In this document: one piece after another, positions 1 through 13,138 of the stretch | How positions within the stretch are numbered: position 1 is the first letter of the stretch | Layout of the letters: the number at the start of each line of letters is the position of its first letter | Source of the DNA: Seriola aureovittata | Taxonomy: Eukaryota; Chordata; Actinopteri; Carangiformes; Carangidae | NCBI RefSeq assembly: GCF_021018895.1 | Contig: NC_079386.1 | Location: 14,101,552 to 14,165,551 of the forward strand | Reading direction: 5' to 3' | DNA length: 64,000 bases | The notes under the pieces: generated by a model | What the model saw: only the letters and a program-made list of their open reading frames with translations | Databases searched by the model: none | What the model was told of the DNA's origin: nothing | Position numbers and translations under genes: made by a program

Positions 1-755
1 GCATCACGTCCCCGATGTCCTGAACGATGGGAGTTTCTCTTCGCTTCTTCATCGCCTCACACAGACTTGCTGCAAAGACAGAGGCAACAAAAACTTGGCA
101 TTAAAATAACCTTAATCTCAATACCAAGTAATTATGTAATCTGCTAAAATCAGCCTTAACTGGATGTTCAAACTGACATTAATCATAAATTCAGTTCATC
201 CACTAATATGGCTAAAACACAAAGAAAATGAATGATATGCCTAGTCGAGTAGGATGGTAATGTGACACCATGTACCTCCTTGGCTGAAAATTAAGGCCCA
301 GAACACATATTGACACAGTGAATCTGCGGGCTGAGATTACACATAACAGTTATCACCCTTGCTTAGTATTTGCTTCACTTATTATTATTTACCTAGCAAC
401 ATACAGCCCTGAAGACACGCTGACTGCAAGTACAACTCACTGTGCAAACAGAAATACCGGTAGAAGAAGCCACAAGCAGTGACACTTTTTTTTGTAATTG
501 ATGAACTGAGGCTGAGAGATTCTCATTTTTGATTCATTTCTGTACTGCACAAAAATTTTGACTTTCCACACATATGAAACCCTCTGACACACACAGACAC
601 ACACACACACACACCGTGGAGTTCGTAGACCTGGGGCAGGTTGGGGAAGATGCAGGCCAGCTCATCAGAGTTCAGCACAGACCTCATCTTCTGGAAAAAG
701 ACCTGGTCCAGGACCCGCAAGGTGCGCAGGTGGGACACCTCGGTGGTGAACAGCT
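1..755 (-). other. arhgef11: Start of the catalytic DH domain of arhgef11
   Basis: Exon 881-1029 ends in the conserved lead-in to DH. Exon 615-755 gives ELFTTEVSHLRTLRVLDQVF, the first DH helix. Exon 1-69 continues with SLCEAMKKRRETPIVQDIGD and is cut by the window edge. The core exchange surface and the PH domain are therefore not visible here. Confidence 0.85.
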
Positions 756-3700
756 CTGAAGAGGAGGATATACAGGTGAGCAAATGAAGAATGTAATCAG
801 TTAACATACTGTTGAACACAGGCAGACATTTTTAAATATTTTATTCATCATGATTGATCGTTTGTGAATTTAACTCGTACCATATATAACAGCCTGTCTG
901 TCCACCTCCCTCGGGCTGAGTGTGGCGAGCAGCTGAGGAGGCACCGTGTCCTGCCAGTTCTGACCGTCACACACCTCCTCTTCCAGCGCCGCGGCGTCCG
1001 GTAGCAGGGCAAGGGGTGAGTCCACGCTCCTGTAAAATCACACACATGCATAAACGCGCATGGGCAGATGGAGGGATGTACAGGCAGCAAAAGAAAAGAG
1101 ATGCATATGGATGGAGTGACAAACAAAGAAACATGTCCAGGATGATTAAATATCTACCGACATCTTTAGATCTGGTTTTAAATGTGAAACTTCTGTTCAG
1201 TTATGCATGTGGGAAAGAGGTCAAGCATTTTTATTTCTATTCTCTATCAGACAATTATTTACTGATTACTGATTATTCTACTACATCAATCACCTGTGGG
1301 GCAACATGGAAACTCACCTGCGTCTAGACCGAGGGGTGTATGGGGGTGTAGGGTTCTCTAGAGACCTGAGTTTGAGAGAGAGTGGAGAGAGAGATGGCAT
1401 GAGGTGAAAACCTACACTTCCAGGGGTAACGCTGGGGTGTTTATGTTGTCTGGGGTTTAAATCCTTCACTAAGGGGGTGAATCTTTTATTTAAAGGGATG
1501 CATTTTTAGTATCCTTAAGGTATCTGACGATCATCTCTGAGAAATTAGAAGAATCTGTGTGCAAATGTTATCAACACTATCAGGAGGCAATAAAAGTTGT
1601 GGCTCGTGTAGTTCACAGAATCATTACCGCGCAGAGCTGCTGGACGCAGACGATGAGGCGCTGTGCTGCAGCAGCCTGAGGCCAGGCCCCTCCCTCTCCT
1701 CCCCGCAGTCCTCCATGTCCACATCACTACGAGAGCGGGGGACAGACTCCGTTCCTGAGGCAACACCCCGCCGCCGCCCTTCTCCCTGAGCCTTCAACGA
1801 CTCGCTGCGTGCCAGACGCACCGAGACTGTAGGGCTGCAAAAAGAAAGCATACACTTAGCATACACAGCATCAAACACTTTCAGCTGCACCATCCAGGTG
1901 CTGTTAACTGGTATTGAGTATATACTACAGGTGATAATGCAGTGGAAGAGAGGAGAACATCAGAGCTACCTGTCCATGCTGTCTTCTCCCAGGCTGCTGG
2001 AGGAGAGCCTCTGGGCGTCGTCACCTCCGTCCTCTCCTGTCGTCTCCGTGTGATTCTCAAACTGCTGAATGATGTTCCTCACACTGCCAGGACGGACTGC
2101 ACACACACAGATATCATTCAATAGTACACATACTTTCAGCAGAAAGGGCTAATGTGTATAAATTGAGGTGGAACACAAGCAATGTTCAAACTACTAGATT
2201 TCATTAAGAATAATTTAGTCAGGTACGTTTGATGAAAAGGAAAATATAGGAGTAAAAACAAAAGTGCGATGTACCTTCGTTGGGTGATAACGGGACATGG
2301 AATGCTACAAAACCAAAATGAACCAAAAAGAAACAATGAAATCAGAACAATAATAATAAAAATAACACAATGAAAACTCCATAAATCAATAAACAAACCT
2401 GCAGTAACAATAAAAGGGCAAACAAAGGACAAAAAGAAATCAATGGTATATAATGAGTGAGAGCGTGTCATCATGTGAGCGTGTGTTTATTTGCGTGCTT
2501 CTAATGTGGTGTGACGGCAGACCAATACTGTCAGCTGATAATGACCTTTGAGAGATAAGACTCACATTTGCAGTTTAAATGCTAATAATAAAAACATGAG
2601 TTTTAGAAAACTCACATTTCAGCATCTGTGCTGCTTTTTAGCGTTGAGACCATGATTATTCTTTACAGACAAATAAAAATATCTCTAAATTAAACCAGTA
2701 GCATGAGTCATCATTTTATATTAATTTTCACATTTCCTTCCCCAGCTTTATCCCTGAATATAAGTGTGTGTGTGTTTGTATTTACTGGACTGCGATGTGG
2801 TTCGTGGCTTGCCGATGTACTTCAGGATGGGATTTCTCTTTTTATCCTCTCCATCTTTCTCTTTCTTGGTACCACTCAGCTGCGGAGACAGGAACCATAA
2901 AAGTCGTGTCATGCAATCAATGCATATACCTGATTCTTCTTTACCCTTCATTTCTTTTCATCTTCATTACGAGCTGCAACATTTCATTTTTGTTTACCCA
3001 AACCTTCTGCTAAAGAGTTACGTTTAAATGGCATGAAGAAAAGGTTTTAGAGTTTTGGTTATCATCTCTATGTAAAAACACACAGATCATTGCAGCTACA
3101 AACATTTACTAAAAATTGGTTTGTTGAAGTGCAGTTTCAAAATAACAGTAGACTTCATTATTTAGATAATCACTTGTCAGATCACTCCCAGAGGAAAAAC
3201 AGAGGCTGCCAGTCTTACCTTTTTCGTCTTTAAGAAAGCAAGCCACTTCTCCTTCTCTGTACTCAGACCAGGGAATACCTTGGAGTCTCTTAGTTTAATA
3301 CCAGAATGACGCAGGTATAGGAGGACCGCTGATGCCAGAGGAGAACTGTGGTAAGACAAGCGAAGGGGTGGAGACGGAGAGAAGCAGACGGAACAAATAT
3401 GGTGGTGGAGTGGGGGGGGTGAGGAGAAGAGAATCACAGGGGGAAAGGTGGGAAACAAACAAAGGGAAGATGTGAAGAATAAGTAAACAAATCACCAAGA
3501 TGGGTGTTGCTGTTAAATGGCATTTCACTCCAAAAGACAAGACCGATATTTTCTTTTTACCTTCTGTCCTCTTCGTGCTTTGATCTGGAGTGGGGACAGA
3601 GAGAGAGACATAAAAAGGCTGTTAACTCCCTCCACAACAGATAGCAGGCGTTCAAATAGATATCCGAGAGACTTCTTTGAGATAAATCCAGTTCATTAAG

Positions 3701-6700
3701 GTGCAAACACCGGTCTAAGAAAGTGAATGTAGTGCTACAATCATGTGACGGGAAGCCGGCTGTGTGTGTATAAAGTCAAAGGAGTGAACGTCATGTGGTT
3801 TACAGGGTTTGCGGCTTTGGTAATGACCTTTGTTATTATAGCCTGGGTGAGCTACATCTGTCACTTTGTAATAACAATTTTATTGGGCCCCTAACAACAG
3901 CTCCTGTTGCTCAGCAGGAAAACAAAACTGATCTTCTCTATTTTGTTGTTATTTAGATAAAGACCACCATAGCCTGAAAATGAACCCTTGCCCTCACCAT
4001 GAACCAAATTTCTTGGGATTTTTACAGTTTTACAGTTGCAGTCTGCAACAGGAAAAACCTGATGAAACAGCAGAATCAGTACTCACAATATCTCCCAGAG
4101 GGCAGTGACCTGTCTGTCCACCACCTGTCTCTCTTTCACTGGGTCTCCATCAAGGTGCTGCAGATCTCCTTCTCCAAACAGAGAGCCAAGACCCATCATC
4201 TGCTTGTTCCTGTGAAACACAGAAAGACACGCTGAACAGGTTAATGTGAGCTCAAGGAAAACTTAAATGGGAGACAAACCTTAACTTAAGATACTTTAGC
4301 TGAATACGTCCCACAGTTAATGATCATCAATGTTATCATTGTTACACAGAGGAATATCTGAATGTGTGTACCTGTAGTCCTGTATCTGGTCCTGAATGTC
4401 CGGCAGCACCTGCTGCTGCAGCTCAGACAGGGGTCCTCTGATGTCCTCCTGGGCGTGTAATCGACTCTCTGATGGAGAGGACATGGCCCGACAACATTTA
4501 GTCAGTGGATACAAACCCTCTCAAACAAACAGAAGAGCAACAGTGCTGCCACCTGGCCACGTTTTACAATAAATCATCAACAAAATGTCTTATCACAGCT
4601 CAAAATTTCAGTTGACAGATTTTTAGTCTCACGTGAACAAAACTATAATACACATGTAATAACTCAACTAGCAATTAGACTTCTTACCGATATCTGTGAG
4701 ATACTCCTCTCGTACTTTGATTTTCAAGGGCTGTAAGAAAAATAATTGATTTTTTTTTCACGTTTCAGATACTGAGAATGTGATTTGTTACTGCATGACC
4801 CTACAGGATATATGGTAACAGTGGCATCTGAGATAAGTCATATTACTTTAACTAAGGATTAGAAGAAAGTTTATCCTTTAGTTTCTGTAATGCAAAATTT
4901 TTAAAAGTATCAATGTGACTGCAGTGATTAAACAAATCTGTAGCCAATAATGGAATATAAGAGATAGAAGAACGTAAAAATAAAATTATTAAGTAATATT
5001 GGTACATACAGCATCTGGGTCCAGGTAATGCGAGCAGATCTGAGGTGCAAGTGCTCGGGCATCTTTAGGACTGGAGCCCAGGTAGGCCTCCACCGAGAGG
5101 TAAAACAGCTATTGTAGACACACACACAACAATGAATGTGAGAGAGCAAACCAAGATAAACACATTGTACTGTTTAAACTCAGTGCTTGTGATCAGAAAA
5201 GCTTTAATACAAAAAGATAAAGATATAGATACGATTTTTGAGTATCTGCATTTACTATAGATGACGATGTTATCCAAAATATCTTTGTTTGATTATATGT
5301 GTTTAAATCTAGCACAGACTATAACTTAGACTGACCAGAGGGTTGGGGTCAAGAAGCTGAGTGAAGACATATCTCATGAACACTGTCATGTGTGCTGGTC
5401 GTGATTTCAGCAACTCAATGTCCTGGAATGGACCATCCATCTGAGATTACGACAGAGGAAAAGAGGAAAATGTGAATAATTGTGCAGATGGAGGAAACAG
5501 CAAAATGTAGAAAGCGAAGAGAAATACAAAGAAAAACAGCTGAGAATCACAGATATGAGAGGCACTAAATGTCCTTCTCACCTCATTAAATGCATAGCCG
5601 TCATCTTCTTCGTCTTCTTCCTCAGGGCCAATGATCTGGGCCTTTCCGCCCTTTGAACACAGACGCACACACACGCAGATTTCAAGAAATGTAAAGCACT
5701 CTGTCGCACACTGGAGGACACTGACAGCAGGTCCAAGCATATCTGCTATTTTCACTCGTATGCTGTGCATGCAGTGATCGGTGCAAAGGAACTGGATGAT
5801 GTAAAATATGAACTGAGGGTTGTGGTGATAAATGATCTTTTCATTCTCGCCGCTTCGTCTCATACGTCTTAAGACAACTTTGCAAGTCACATTGGTGCAT
5901 GGCAGGAATGGAGAGGAGCAGGTGAAGAGGAGAGAACAGAGCTGCTTCTCTGAACAGGCAAAGTGATACGCCATAAATATGTAGCTGGTGCTGCAGGCTT
6001 TGTCTGTGCATAAACTAAAAATACACTGAAAATTTAGTCGACATAATATTTGCAGTTACTGAATCCTGTAAAATCTGAACAGTGGAAGTACAAAAATTAA
6101 AAATAAATACAAGTACTTTGCAGATTTCCTTGTGGTTCAACTAAGGTTGAATTCAATTAGATTTGGTAACGTTCACGTTACAATAATCTCTTTCAGTGTG
6201 TGTGTGTCACTCACTCTCTCTCTCTCTTCCTCCCTCTCAGAAATAATCTGTACATATTACTGTATGTATTTATACCAGTGTGAATACATCCAAAGTTTTG
6301 TCAGGAAACAGTTTTTGTCACCGTGATCGAGGAGACAAAAAGTCACTATCAGACTCCGAATAACTCCTTTGACTGTTAGTCAACGATAGGGTTCTGTGTG
6401 TTCAGTATAACCTCGACAAAAACGTCTATCTTAAAGTGAATGCAAGTGCGTGTGTCCATCTCACCGAGTCGGAGAGGGTGTGTGTATCGGAGCTCTGCCG
6501 TCGGTGTAGGGGGGTCCTGAAGGAGGATGAGGGGGAGGAGTGGGGACTCTCAAAGGCCTGGGGAGGAGGAGGAGGAGCAGGAGCAGGAGGAGGAGGAGGA
6601 GGAGGAGCAGGAGGAGGACGAGGGGGGACGGGATGAGTGGGACCATCACATACACAAACACACGACATACACAATCTCACCGGTTTATGAAAAAAAGAAG

Positions 6701-9700
6701 ATGTGCAGGCCTACCTCCATGTCCCCTTCGCTTGAGTCCACTGATAGTCGACCTGATAAAGCACAGGGCAGTTTTAAACCACTTATACTATGACGAACGG
6801 TTAAAGTTTAAGTGTATATGGCATTAGAGGTCAGTAACCATTGACCTAGGATGGACGGATTTAAAGAAAAAAGGGGCAGATAATTTAGGGTAGTTAAGTG
6901 TGATATTGAAGTGTTGTTTTCAAATCACAACTTGTACTAATATATGATATATAATATGACTTATGAGATCTGCCTTCATTCTACAAAAATTTCAGTGTAA
7001 TTTTGGCTGATCTGCTGACTAATTAAACCAGAAGCTACAGTATGCCTTTGTTGTACTGAGAATTAAATAGAAAAAATAAGGAGATACAAACCTTCTCCAG
7101 CTATGACGTAGCTTGTGATAGATTCTGATCGCGTTCCCTCCTGGACAAGAAGCATCAGTTAATTTTCAGTAAAATCAAACAAAAGGTTAAATACACAGTG
7201 AAGATATCCGTGAGTGTTGAGAATCTGTAAATGAGAAAAACAGCCACGTCCTCCTCACCAGATCTTGCTGAATCTTGACCCTGACTTGGTGAGCTCTCCT
7301 CTTCGCGCTTTCTATCCGCTCCTCCAGTGACGGCGACGGGTTCCTCAACCGCTCCTCCATCAAGTCCTGTAAATTAGCCAGGTCTGGTTATCAGCAGCAG
7401 ATTTTAGCTACAAGACATCATCGTCACTAATTACACAGGCAGTATGACACAACAAGGTGGTCAGGTAGAACACCACAGTATATAACATGTCAGATAATAT
7501 GGATCTTTACATGGACGTTTTCTATTTTATTTGCATCTACGGAAAAAGATCAGGAAGTGGTCTGCTGTGTACAGTTTCATTTCCAAGAAGTTATCTAAAT
7601 ACTGGAACAGCTCATTTGTTTATATACGAGTGTATCACCTGCAGTTCAGCTTCTTCCTGCTCCAGCATTTTCCTGAGTATCTGAGTGGCATGTTTTTGTA
7701 CTTCTGGGTCCTAAAAGACATGTTAACAACAGAAACTGTAAATTATTTTGATGATGTACACTTGAACAAGTACTATATATATATTATACAATTTCACTCA
7801 CCTGTAGTGGTTTAGGTCCAGTGATTCTTTGGGAAGGGTTGCTGCTCAGTCCAGAGGGCAAGGGTGGAGGAGGAGGGGGTGGAGCCTCCCCGCCCAGAGA
7901 CGTTCTTTGATTGGGTGTGAGGTCAGTGGGGAGGGGCTCTAAGGGCAAGGAAGCAGCTGATGGGGGAGGTCCTTGTAGTGTCAAAGCTACATATGTTCCA
8001 GCTATCAATCAATAAAAAAGGGCATGGTATGATGTTATCAGGAAGACAAACATAGAAAGCACATTAAATATAAAGAGGCACTTCAATTCACCAATTACAC
8101 TTATTTAAAACTCACATTTGATGAGCTTCACCACCTCCTGATGGGACATGGAGGACACCAGCGAGCCGTTCACCTGAGAGAGAAAGGTAGATGGGAGAAA
8201 GAAGAAAATCAGCAACATGGAAAACAGGGAGAAACCAACAACTCGCAGATTCAGTCTCTTCAACGTAAAGTAGTAAAAACCTTTATGATCCGGTCCCCCT
8301 CTTGGACCCCGGCCTTGACTGCTGCACCACCTGTAAGGAGTGAAACTGTATGACTATCCATGTCATCGGGGTCACATATTTGAAAAACAATGTCCAAAAT
8401 AAGATGCTATTAAAGTGTGTAATTTGACAGTGGACCTTCAAATCAATAAAATGTGTAGTCGTGTGAACTGGGAGAAAATAATATTTATTTTTCTTCAGTT
8501 TTGCTGAGGTTGGGTTTGATTCTTTTTCAATGGGAATAGACTTTAACTTTCTAAATGTATGGACACTGTATCAAAACACAAACTCTGTCAATTTAAATGT
8601 ATGAAATGAATAAAGCAGGAAAAACAACTACACTGCTTTACACAGTATCTGTGTAAAAAAACAGGGTAATATTTAAAAAAAAACAAAAAACAGTGCATGT
8701 GTCTCACCTGGTCGGACATTCTGCACTAGCTTGACTCTCTCTCCACACACTGTGAAGCCAAAACCGAGCTGGTCCTTCTGCACGACCACACATCTCTGAA
8801 CAAGACCAGGACCTGGGAGAGGATGACAGGAGAATAATGAGGATGTTTGGGGAATATTAAAGGACTTAAATTGTAGTGCAATCCTACATCAGTCCTGCAA
8901 TCACCTGTGCTCTCAGCGGGGATATCGGCCGTTGGCTCCCTCTGCTGGGTGGCAGAGGATTTGCGATCCGAGTCCCCGATGGTCAGACTGCTGAGCCTGG
9001 GTTTGAGGGATATGAGAGAGACACTTAGCCTGAAAAAATATATAACATCTGATGTGAAACAATGAACAGAGGGAGGATCACTGAGAGAGAGAAATATATA
9101 AAAAGTGATGGAACAGGCCAGAGTGAAAGAAGGGACGCTTACGATGGGACACAGACCAATGATAGAGGAAGGGGGGGGGGCTCAGGAGAAGATTCAAGGG
9201 AAGTGCGGGGTCAGAAGTGGGTTAGAAAGAGCAAGAGGATGAGTATATCATAACAAATAGGAAGCAACAAGAAAGCAGTCGACAGGAAAACTCACCAAGC
9301 AGCAAAAGGGCTGAAAGCGAAGCATGACGGAAAAGAGGGAAAAAACAGATAGAGAGGAAAAAGGGACAGAGAAAAAAGAGAGAGGAAACTCAGAATGAAG
9401 CCCAGTCCTGATACAAAAGGGCAAAGAGAAACTGACCAAAAGGAAATAGCCTGAAGTTCAAACGATCCCCACGCCCTTTATACTCTTACAGATTGTAAAC
9501 ACTGAGCGCAGCCATGACTTCCAAGAATATATTTATCTAAGGGTGAATGGCACAAGAATTCAAAGTGTAAACACTTAAATGATTTTGTATTATTCCAGAC
9601 GTCGAGTGACTGTTGGGCTTTAAGGAAAAAAAAAACTTCACCCAAAACACAATGAAACTTCTTTTAAATATGACTCAGAGTGTAATTAATCCATCCAGAT

Positions 9701-11066
9701 TGACTTGTTGTGATTTACTAAAATCCAGAGATAATTAGCTCTTGTACCTGCACAGCCAATTCATGCTACAATGATTTGTCAACTAATGGAAAAGTACATT
9801 GATAGACAACAAAACAGATGGTTGAGTTGTCAAATAAAAATGTGGATCTTTTCCTGGTTCTTGAATGTGAGGATTTGCTCCTCATATTCAGTACTTTTGG
9901 GGTTTGGACTTTCTGGTCTGAAAAAAAACAAGCAATTAGAAGACTCAACCTTAGATTCTGGGAAACTAAGATTAATCAAAAAATTAATTAAAAGATGAAA
10001 TGATCATGAAAATGATTAAATGTAGCTCTATACCCATCTAAATGGATGGATATACTCTGAGTAAATGGCAAATGTGATTTGAATGTGTTTTTTGCTTCAG
10101 AATAAAGCTGAGCTTGTAAGTGCACTCAACACTTTATATAATACAAGAAACTAGGAATGCACCAAATCCAATCCGTCAGTATCAATATCAATGCCAATAT
10201 TGACCCGATTAAGTGGATAAGGTAACAATCATAATTGAACATATACATATGACCTGCATTTTATATGTATACGAAATTGTTTCTCACGCAAGCGCATGAG
10301 AGACAACTGTGCCTGCACATCAAGTCAAAGTGCCCTGAAATAACAAGAGCAGCCACTGAGAAACTTCCTGCCACAGCTGTACAATCTGTAGGTGTCAAAC
10401 CCCCCCCCCCAAAAAAAAAAACCTTGACACAAGCTCTTACTGGACAGCTGTCCTACCTGAACAGGTGTGCGTTTTTCTTATTGGCTGCCCTGCTGTCACA
10501 TGACACACAAAGACAGTGGTGGGCACGTGCACAAAAACATACACACGGAAAAAGAGTTGACAGCAGGAGAAACAGGAAAGACAAATGATCAAGACAAAGA
10601 GGCATCAGACAAACGATCACAGAAGCACAGTGTAGGGCTATGTGGTCAATATGGTGATGAACAAAACTAACAAACAGGATGAACTACAGTACGTCAAGTG
10701 TTTTAGGCGAGGTAGAAGCTAGACACAACAGGTGAAGAGTCACAACATGACATTCAGGCAACAGACAGACACTGAAACTTACTATGAAATATCTACACGA
10801 TTGTGAAATCTTTTGCATACAGCATTTTGCCCTCCCTTTGCTTGTTTTTTTTTTTTTTAAATCACCTCCCAGTAAACAGCCTGTCTGACTCGTTTTTAAC
10901 TGACCAGACTGGGAAGTGAAATAAAGACATATCTATTGGCTGATCTGGAAGCCCTACATTTTTGAGCAAGCCTTTGAGGTGTACCACAGAAACAGAGACT
11001 GTCTGGGTGTATGGGTTTGTGTGGCTCCTACCTGTCCAGTGTAGAGGTGGGTTGGCGAAGACTCAT
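1..11066 (-). CDS. arhgef11: Rho guanine nucleotide exchange factor 11 (PDZ-RhoGEF), 5' part; 3' end off the left edge
   Basis: This GEF links G12/13-coupled receptors to RhoA activation. Coding exons on the minus strand, 5' to 3', are 11032-11066, 8905-8996, 8708-8812, 8281-8330, 8116-8173, 7802-8001, 7639-7710, 7259-7366, 7092-7140, 6715-6752, 6465-6557, 5582-5650, 5336-5440, 5010-5108, 4688-4730, 4372-4468, 4087-4209, 3561-3584, 3219-3345, 2786-2879, 2275-2304, 1970-2096, 1628-1834, 1318-1365, 881-1029, 615-755 and 1-69. All 27 have AG/GT borders where visible and join without a frame break into about 817 residues. The order is PDZ (GFGF carboxylate loop), coiled segment, RGS-like box (KSRPAH), linker with RSRSDVDM and LENPTPP, then the DH start. 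The linker phrases ITGPKPLQDPEVQKHATQIL and KKRNPILKYIGKP fit ARHGEF11 rather than ARHGEF1 or ARHGEF12. The start MSLRQPTSTLDR matches the family's short N terminus. The rest of DH and the PH domain are outside the window. Confidence 0.9.
586..614. repeat. CA/TG microsatellite touching an arhgef11 splice donor
   Basis: A run of CA units, interrupted near its start, ends directly at the left border of exon 615-755. On the minus strand the donor dinucleotide is the first GT of the run, so the splice donor lies inside the repeat. Confidence 0.85.
3219..5440 (-). other. arhgef11: RGS-like (RH) domain exons of arhgef11
   Basis: Exons 5336-5440, 5010-5108, 4688-4730, 4372-4468, 4087-4209, 3561-3584 and 3219-3345 encode the Galpha12/13-binding RGS homology box and its C-terminal helices, from KSRPAHMTVF to HSGIKLRDSK. 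An acidic segment (PEEEDEEDDGYAF) precedes it in exon 5582-5650; in the family such residues contact Galpha13. The 24-base exon 3561-3584 is in phase only when read as SKHEEDR, which matches the family. Confidence 0.85.
6558..6622 (-). repeat. GGA-rich microsatellite acting as an acceptor polypyrimidine tract
   Basis: On the minus strand this is an uninterrupted CCT/CTG-rich stretch ending CCCCAG at the acceptor of exon 6465-6557. The proline-rich and glutamate-rich reading frames across it are by-products of the repeat. Confidence 0.75.
8116..8812 (-). other. arhgef11: PDZ-domain exons of arhgef11
   Basis: Three exons (8708-8812, 8281-8330, 8116-8173) plus the first codons of 7802-8001 encode the PDZ domain. 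The carboxylate-binding loop reads GFGF, followed by GDRIIKVNG and EVVKLIKSG. In the family this domain binds C-terminal tails of plexin-B and some receptors. The exon at 7802-8001 continues into a proline-rich linker with a run of seven prolines. Confidence 0.85.
9000..11031 (-). other. First coding intron of arhgef11, with a candidate hAT-type transposon end
   Basis: No exon with family similarity is seen between the first and second coding exons. At about 10151-10225 the text (ggaatgcaccaaatccaatc, then repeated TCAATA/GCCAATAT units) resembles the degenerate ends of hAT-type elements common in fish. No transposase frame is present. A G run and purine-rich DNA occur near 9170. Confidence 0.35.
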
Positions 11067-12720
11067 GTCTGCAGCCTTGTGACAACTCCTCTGCTTCCTG
11101 GTGCGGGATCAACGCTGTCACTGGGCCTCTTTTATCATCATCCCCATCACCATCGTCATCTCGTTCCTCCTCAGTTCTTAGTCCACACAATGGGGCTGTC
11201 TGTTGTGCTTTGATCAGATCTTCTAGCTACTTGGAAGCTGGTTCAGATCAGACAGAGCGCTCCTCATGTTCCCATCCACCCATGAGGTTCCAGTTAGGTG
11301 TCAGTAGGATTATAAAAGAAAGTGCTGCTAAAACTAACATTCAAAACTGACTATCTCCTCAGTACCCAGGTTGCATTAGTGGTTCAAAATAAATACTAAA
11401 ACAAAGGAAGTTAGTGGTTTGGTGCAGTGGTTCAGTCGTAGTGGAAAATGGATAAAGGATAGCCTGCTTCCTCACAGGTCATCAATCATGAATGAATGAC
11501 TGATGTGTCTCGCTGTGCTGCAGGAAGACAACAACAGCCATGCGTTTTAGTGTCTGTGTAAAGCTAATTCATTGAAGATAAGCTCAAAGTAACAGAGATT
11601 ATTTGATGTCAACTTGCAATGAAATACTACCTTGTTTACATGTGTGGCTTCAACAGCTGTGCCAACCTAACTAATCCCGTACAAGCTAAGCACTACCTCA
11701 ATGTCGTTCGTTTCTCAGTCATATGCTTGCATAGATTATTTTAAAACCTAACATGGATGTTCAAAGTGATTTTCATAGAGATATTGTCCGTATTGGTGTG
11801 GCTAGCTAATGCAAAGTAGTCCACACACAAATAAGCCGTACCTCAGCTTGATATGTAAAAAAAAAAAAAAAAAAAAAAAAGACCACTCCAACACGCTCCC
11901 AGGCTAACTGTAACTGGCATTAATTTACATGCTATCACACTGTAAACAACAACCAACCCAGACGCTATCGTTGGCTTTGCATTGCTCCCTAACGAACTAG
12001 CTAGCTAATTAGCAGGTTACCCGGCATTAGCTAGTTCTGTCGGCTGCTGAGTTTATAAAAATGGAAGCACAGTGCAGGGTGAAAGCTAAATGTGCTTTTC
12101 TATTTGAGTTGTGACTTATCTAATAAAATGACTAGGGAATGATAACGACCATCTGAAGCGGCCTGCTGTGTCCATCTAGCGTTAGCTTGCTGAAGTTAGC
12201 TCTACGAACAGGCCGATTTCAATCCGCGGCATGGCGTTGGTGCTCAAGCCGACCGAAAGCGCAGCGTATTCGGCTTTCAGCTGTGCCAGCGAGTCGGTTC
12301 TTCCGAGCTAGCTAGATAACCAGATAGATGTGCAAGACGAAAGGCCAGTATAACTTAAACTGCATGCGAATAGATGGAGATTAAAGTGGTTGAGATGATG
12401 GAAGTCCGTGCAAATTCCAGCTCGATATATCCCAGTTTTCGTGCAAATTCAGACACTAAAGCTGCATGTTAGCCAGCTAGCTAGAAGGCAATACGATTCC
12501 AGTAGAGCTCCACCTCAGGGTCTTCTTTCCAAAACAAGTCACAGAATTTGGATTTGCTTCTCTCTCTCGTGGTCCGCCAGAAGACTCGGAATTTAATCAC
12601 AATCTTCGTTGCATATTTTTATTGCCTTTTTGGCCCCGGTTCTCATAATAATGATCTCTGCTGTGTTGTTATTCCTGCTGTCTTGACTGGCTGCTGATCC
12701 ACCACCATGTCCTCAAAAGA
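11067..12720 (-). promoter_or_regulatory. Probable 5' untranslated and promoter region of arhgef11
   Basis: This lies immediately upstream of the arhgef11 start codon. The part around 12180-12320 is relatively CpG-rich and would suit a promoter, but no TATA box or definite noncoding exon could be fixed. An A run occurs at 11857-11880. The position is inferred from the neighbouring gene only. Confidence 0.35.
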
Positions 12721-13096
12721 TCATACGGACAAACACGACGCAACACCGCCCTCGTCTGGCTGGACTGCGGTATTGCAGGTAGTTCGCCCCCACCGCAGTG
12801 TCGATGCTAGTGGCCTCCAGGGGTCCATGCAGGCAACCGTAAACTGGAAAGTAAAATGACTTATGCTAAAACTATACACGATATACAAAATGCAACAATA
12901 CAAGTAAAAGGTAAAGTTGTAAAATTTTATCTAAAAGAGAGAAACTTGAGAGTTCATTAAGAAATAAATGTCCTTTTAAACCTTGTTTGTTTTTCATCAA
13001 ATAAAAATACTAATATTGCGTGTGTACTTATTGTATTGTCTTATTCTTATATATAATATAATATAATGTAATGTAATATAATGTCATTTATAATAT

Positions 13097-13138
<42 letters not shown>

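Noticed and set aside
5447..5974. Minus-strand ORF of 175 codons
   Set aside because: It is arhgef11 exon 5582-5650 extended into both introns; only that exon fits the family.
6527..6827. Glu- and Arg-rich plus-strand ORFs over the GGA repeat
   Set aside because: Simple-repeat translation opposite an arhgef11 exon and acceptor.
12704..12856. Plus-strand ORF of about 50 codons starting MSSKDHTDKHD in a good Kozak context
   Set aside because: No recognisable family, no supported downstream exon, and it lies in the probable promoter region of arhgef11.
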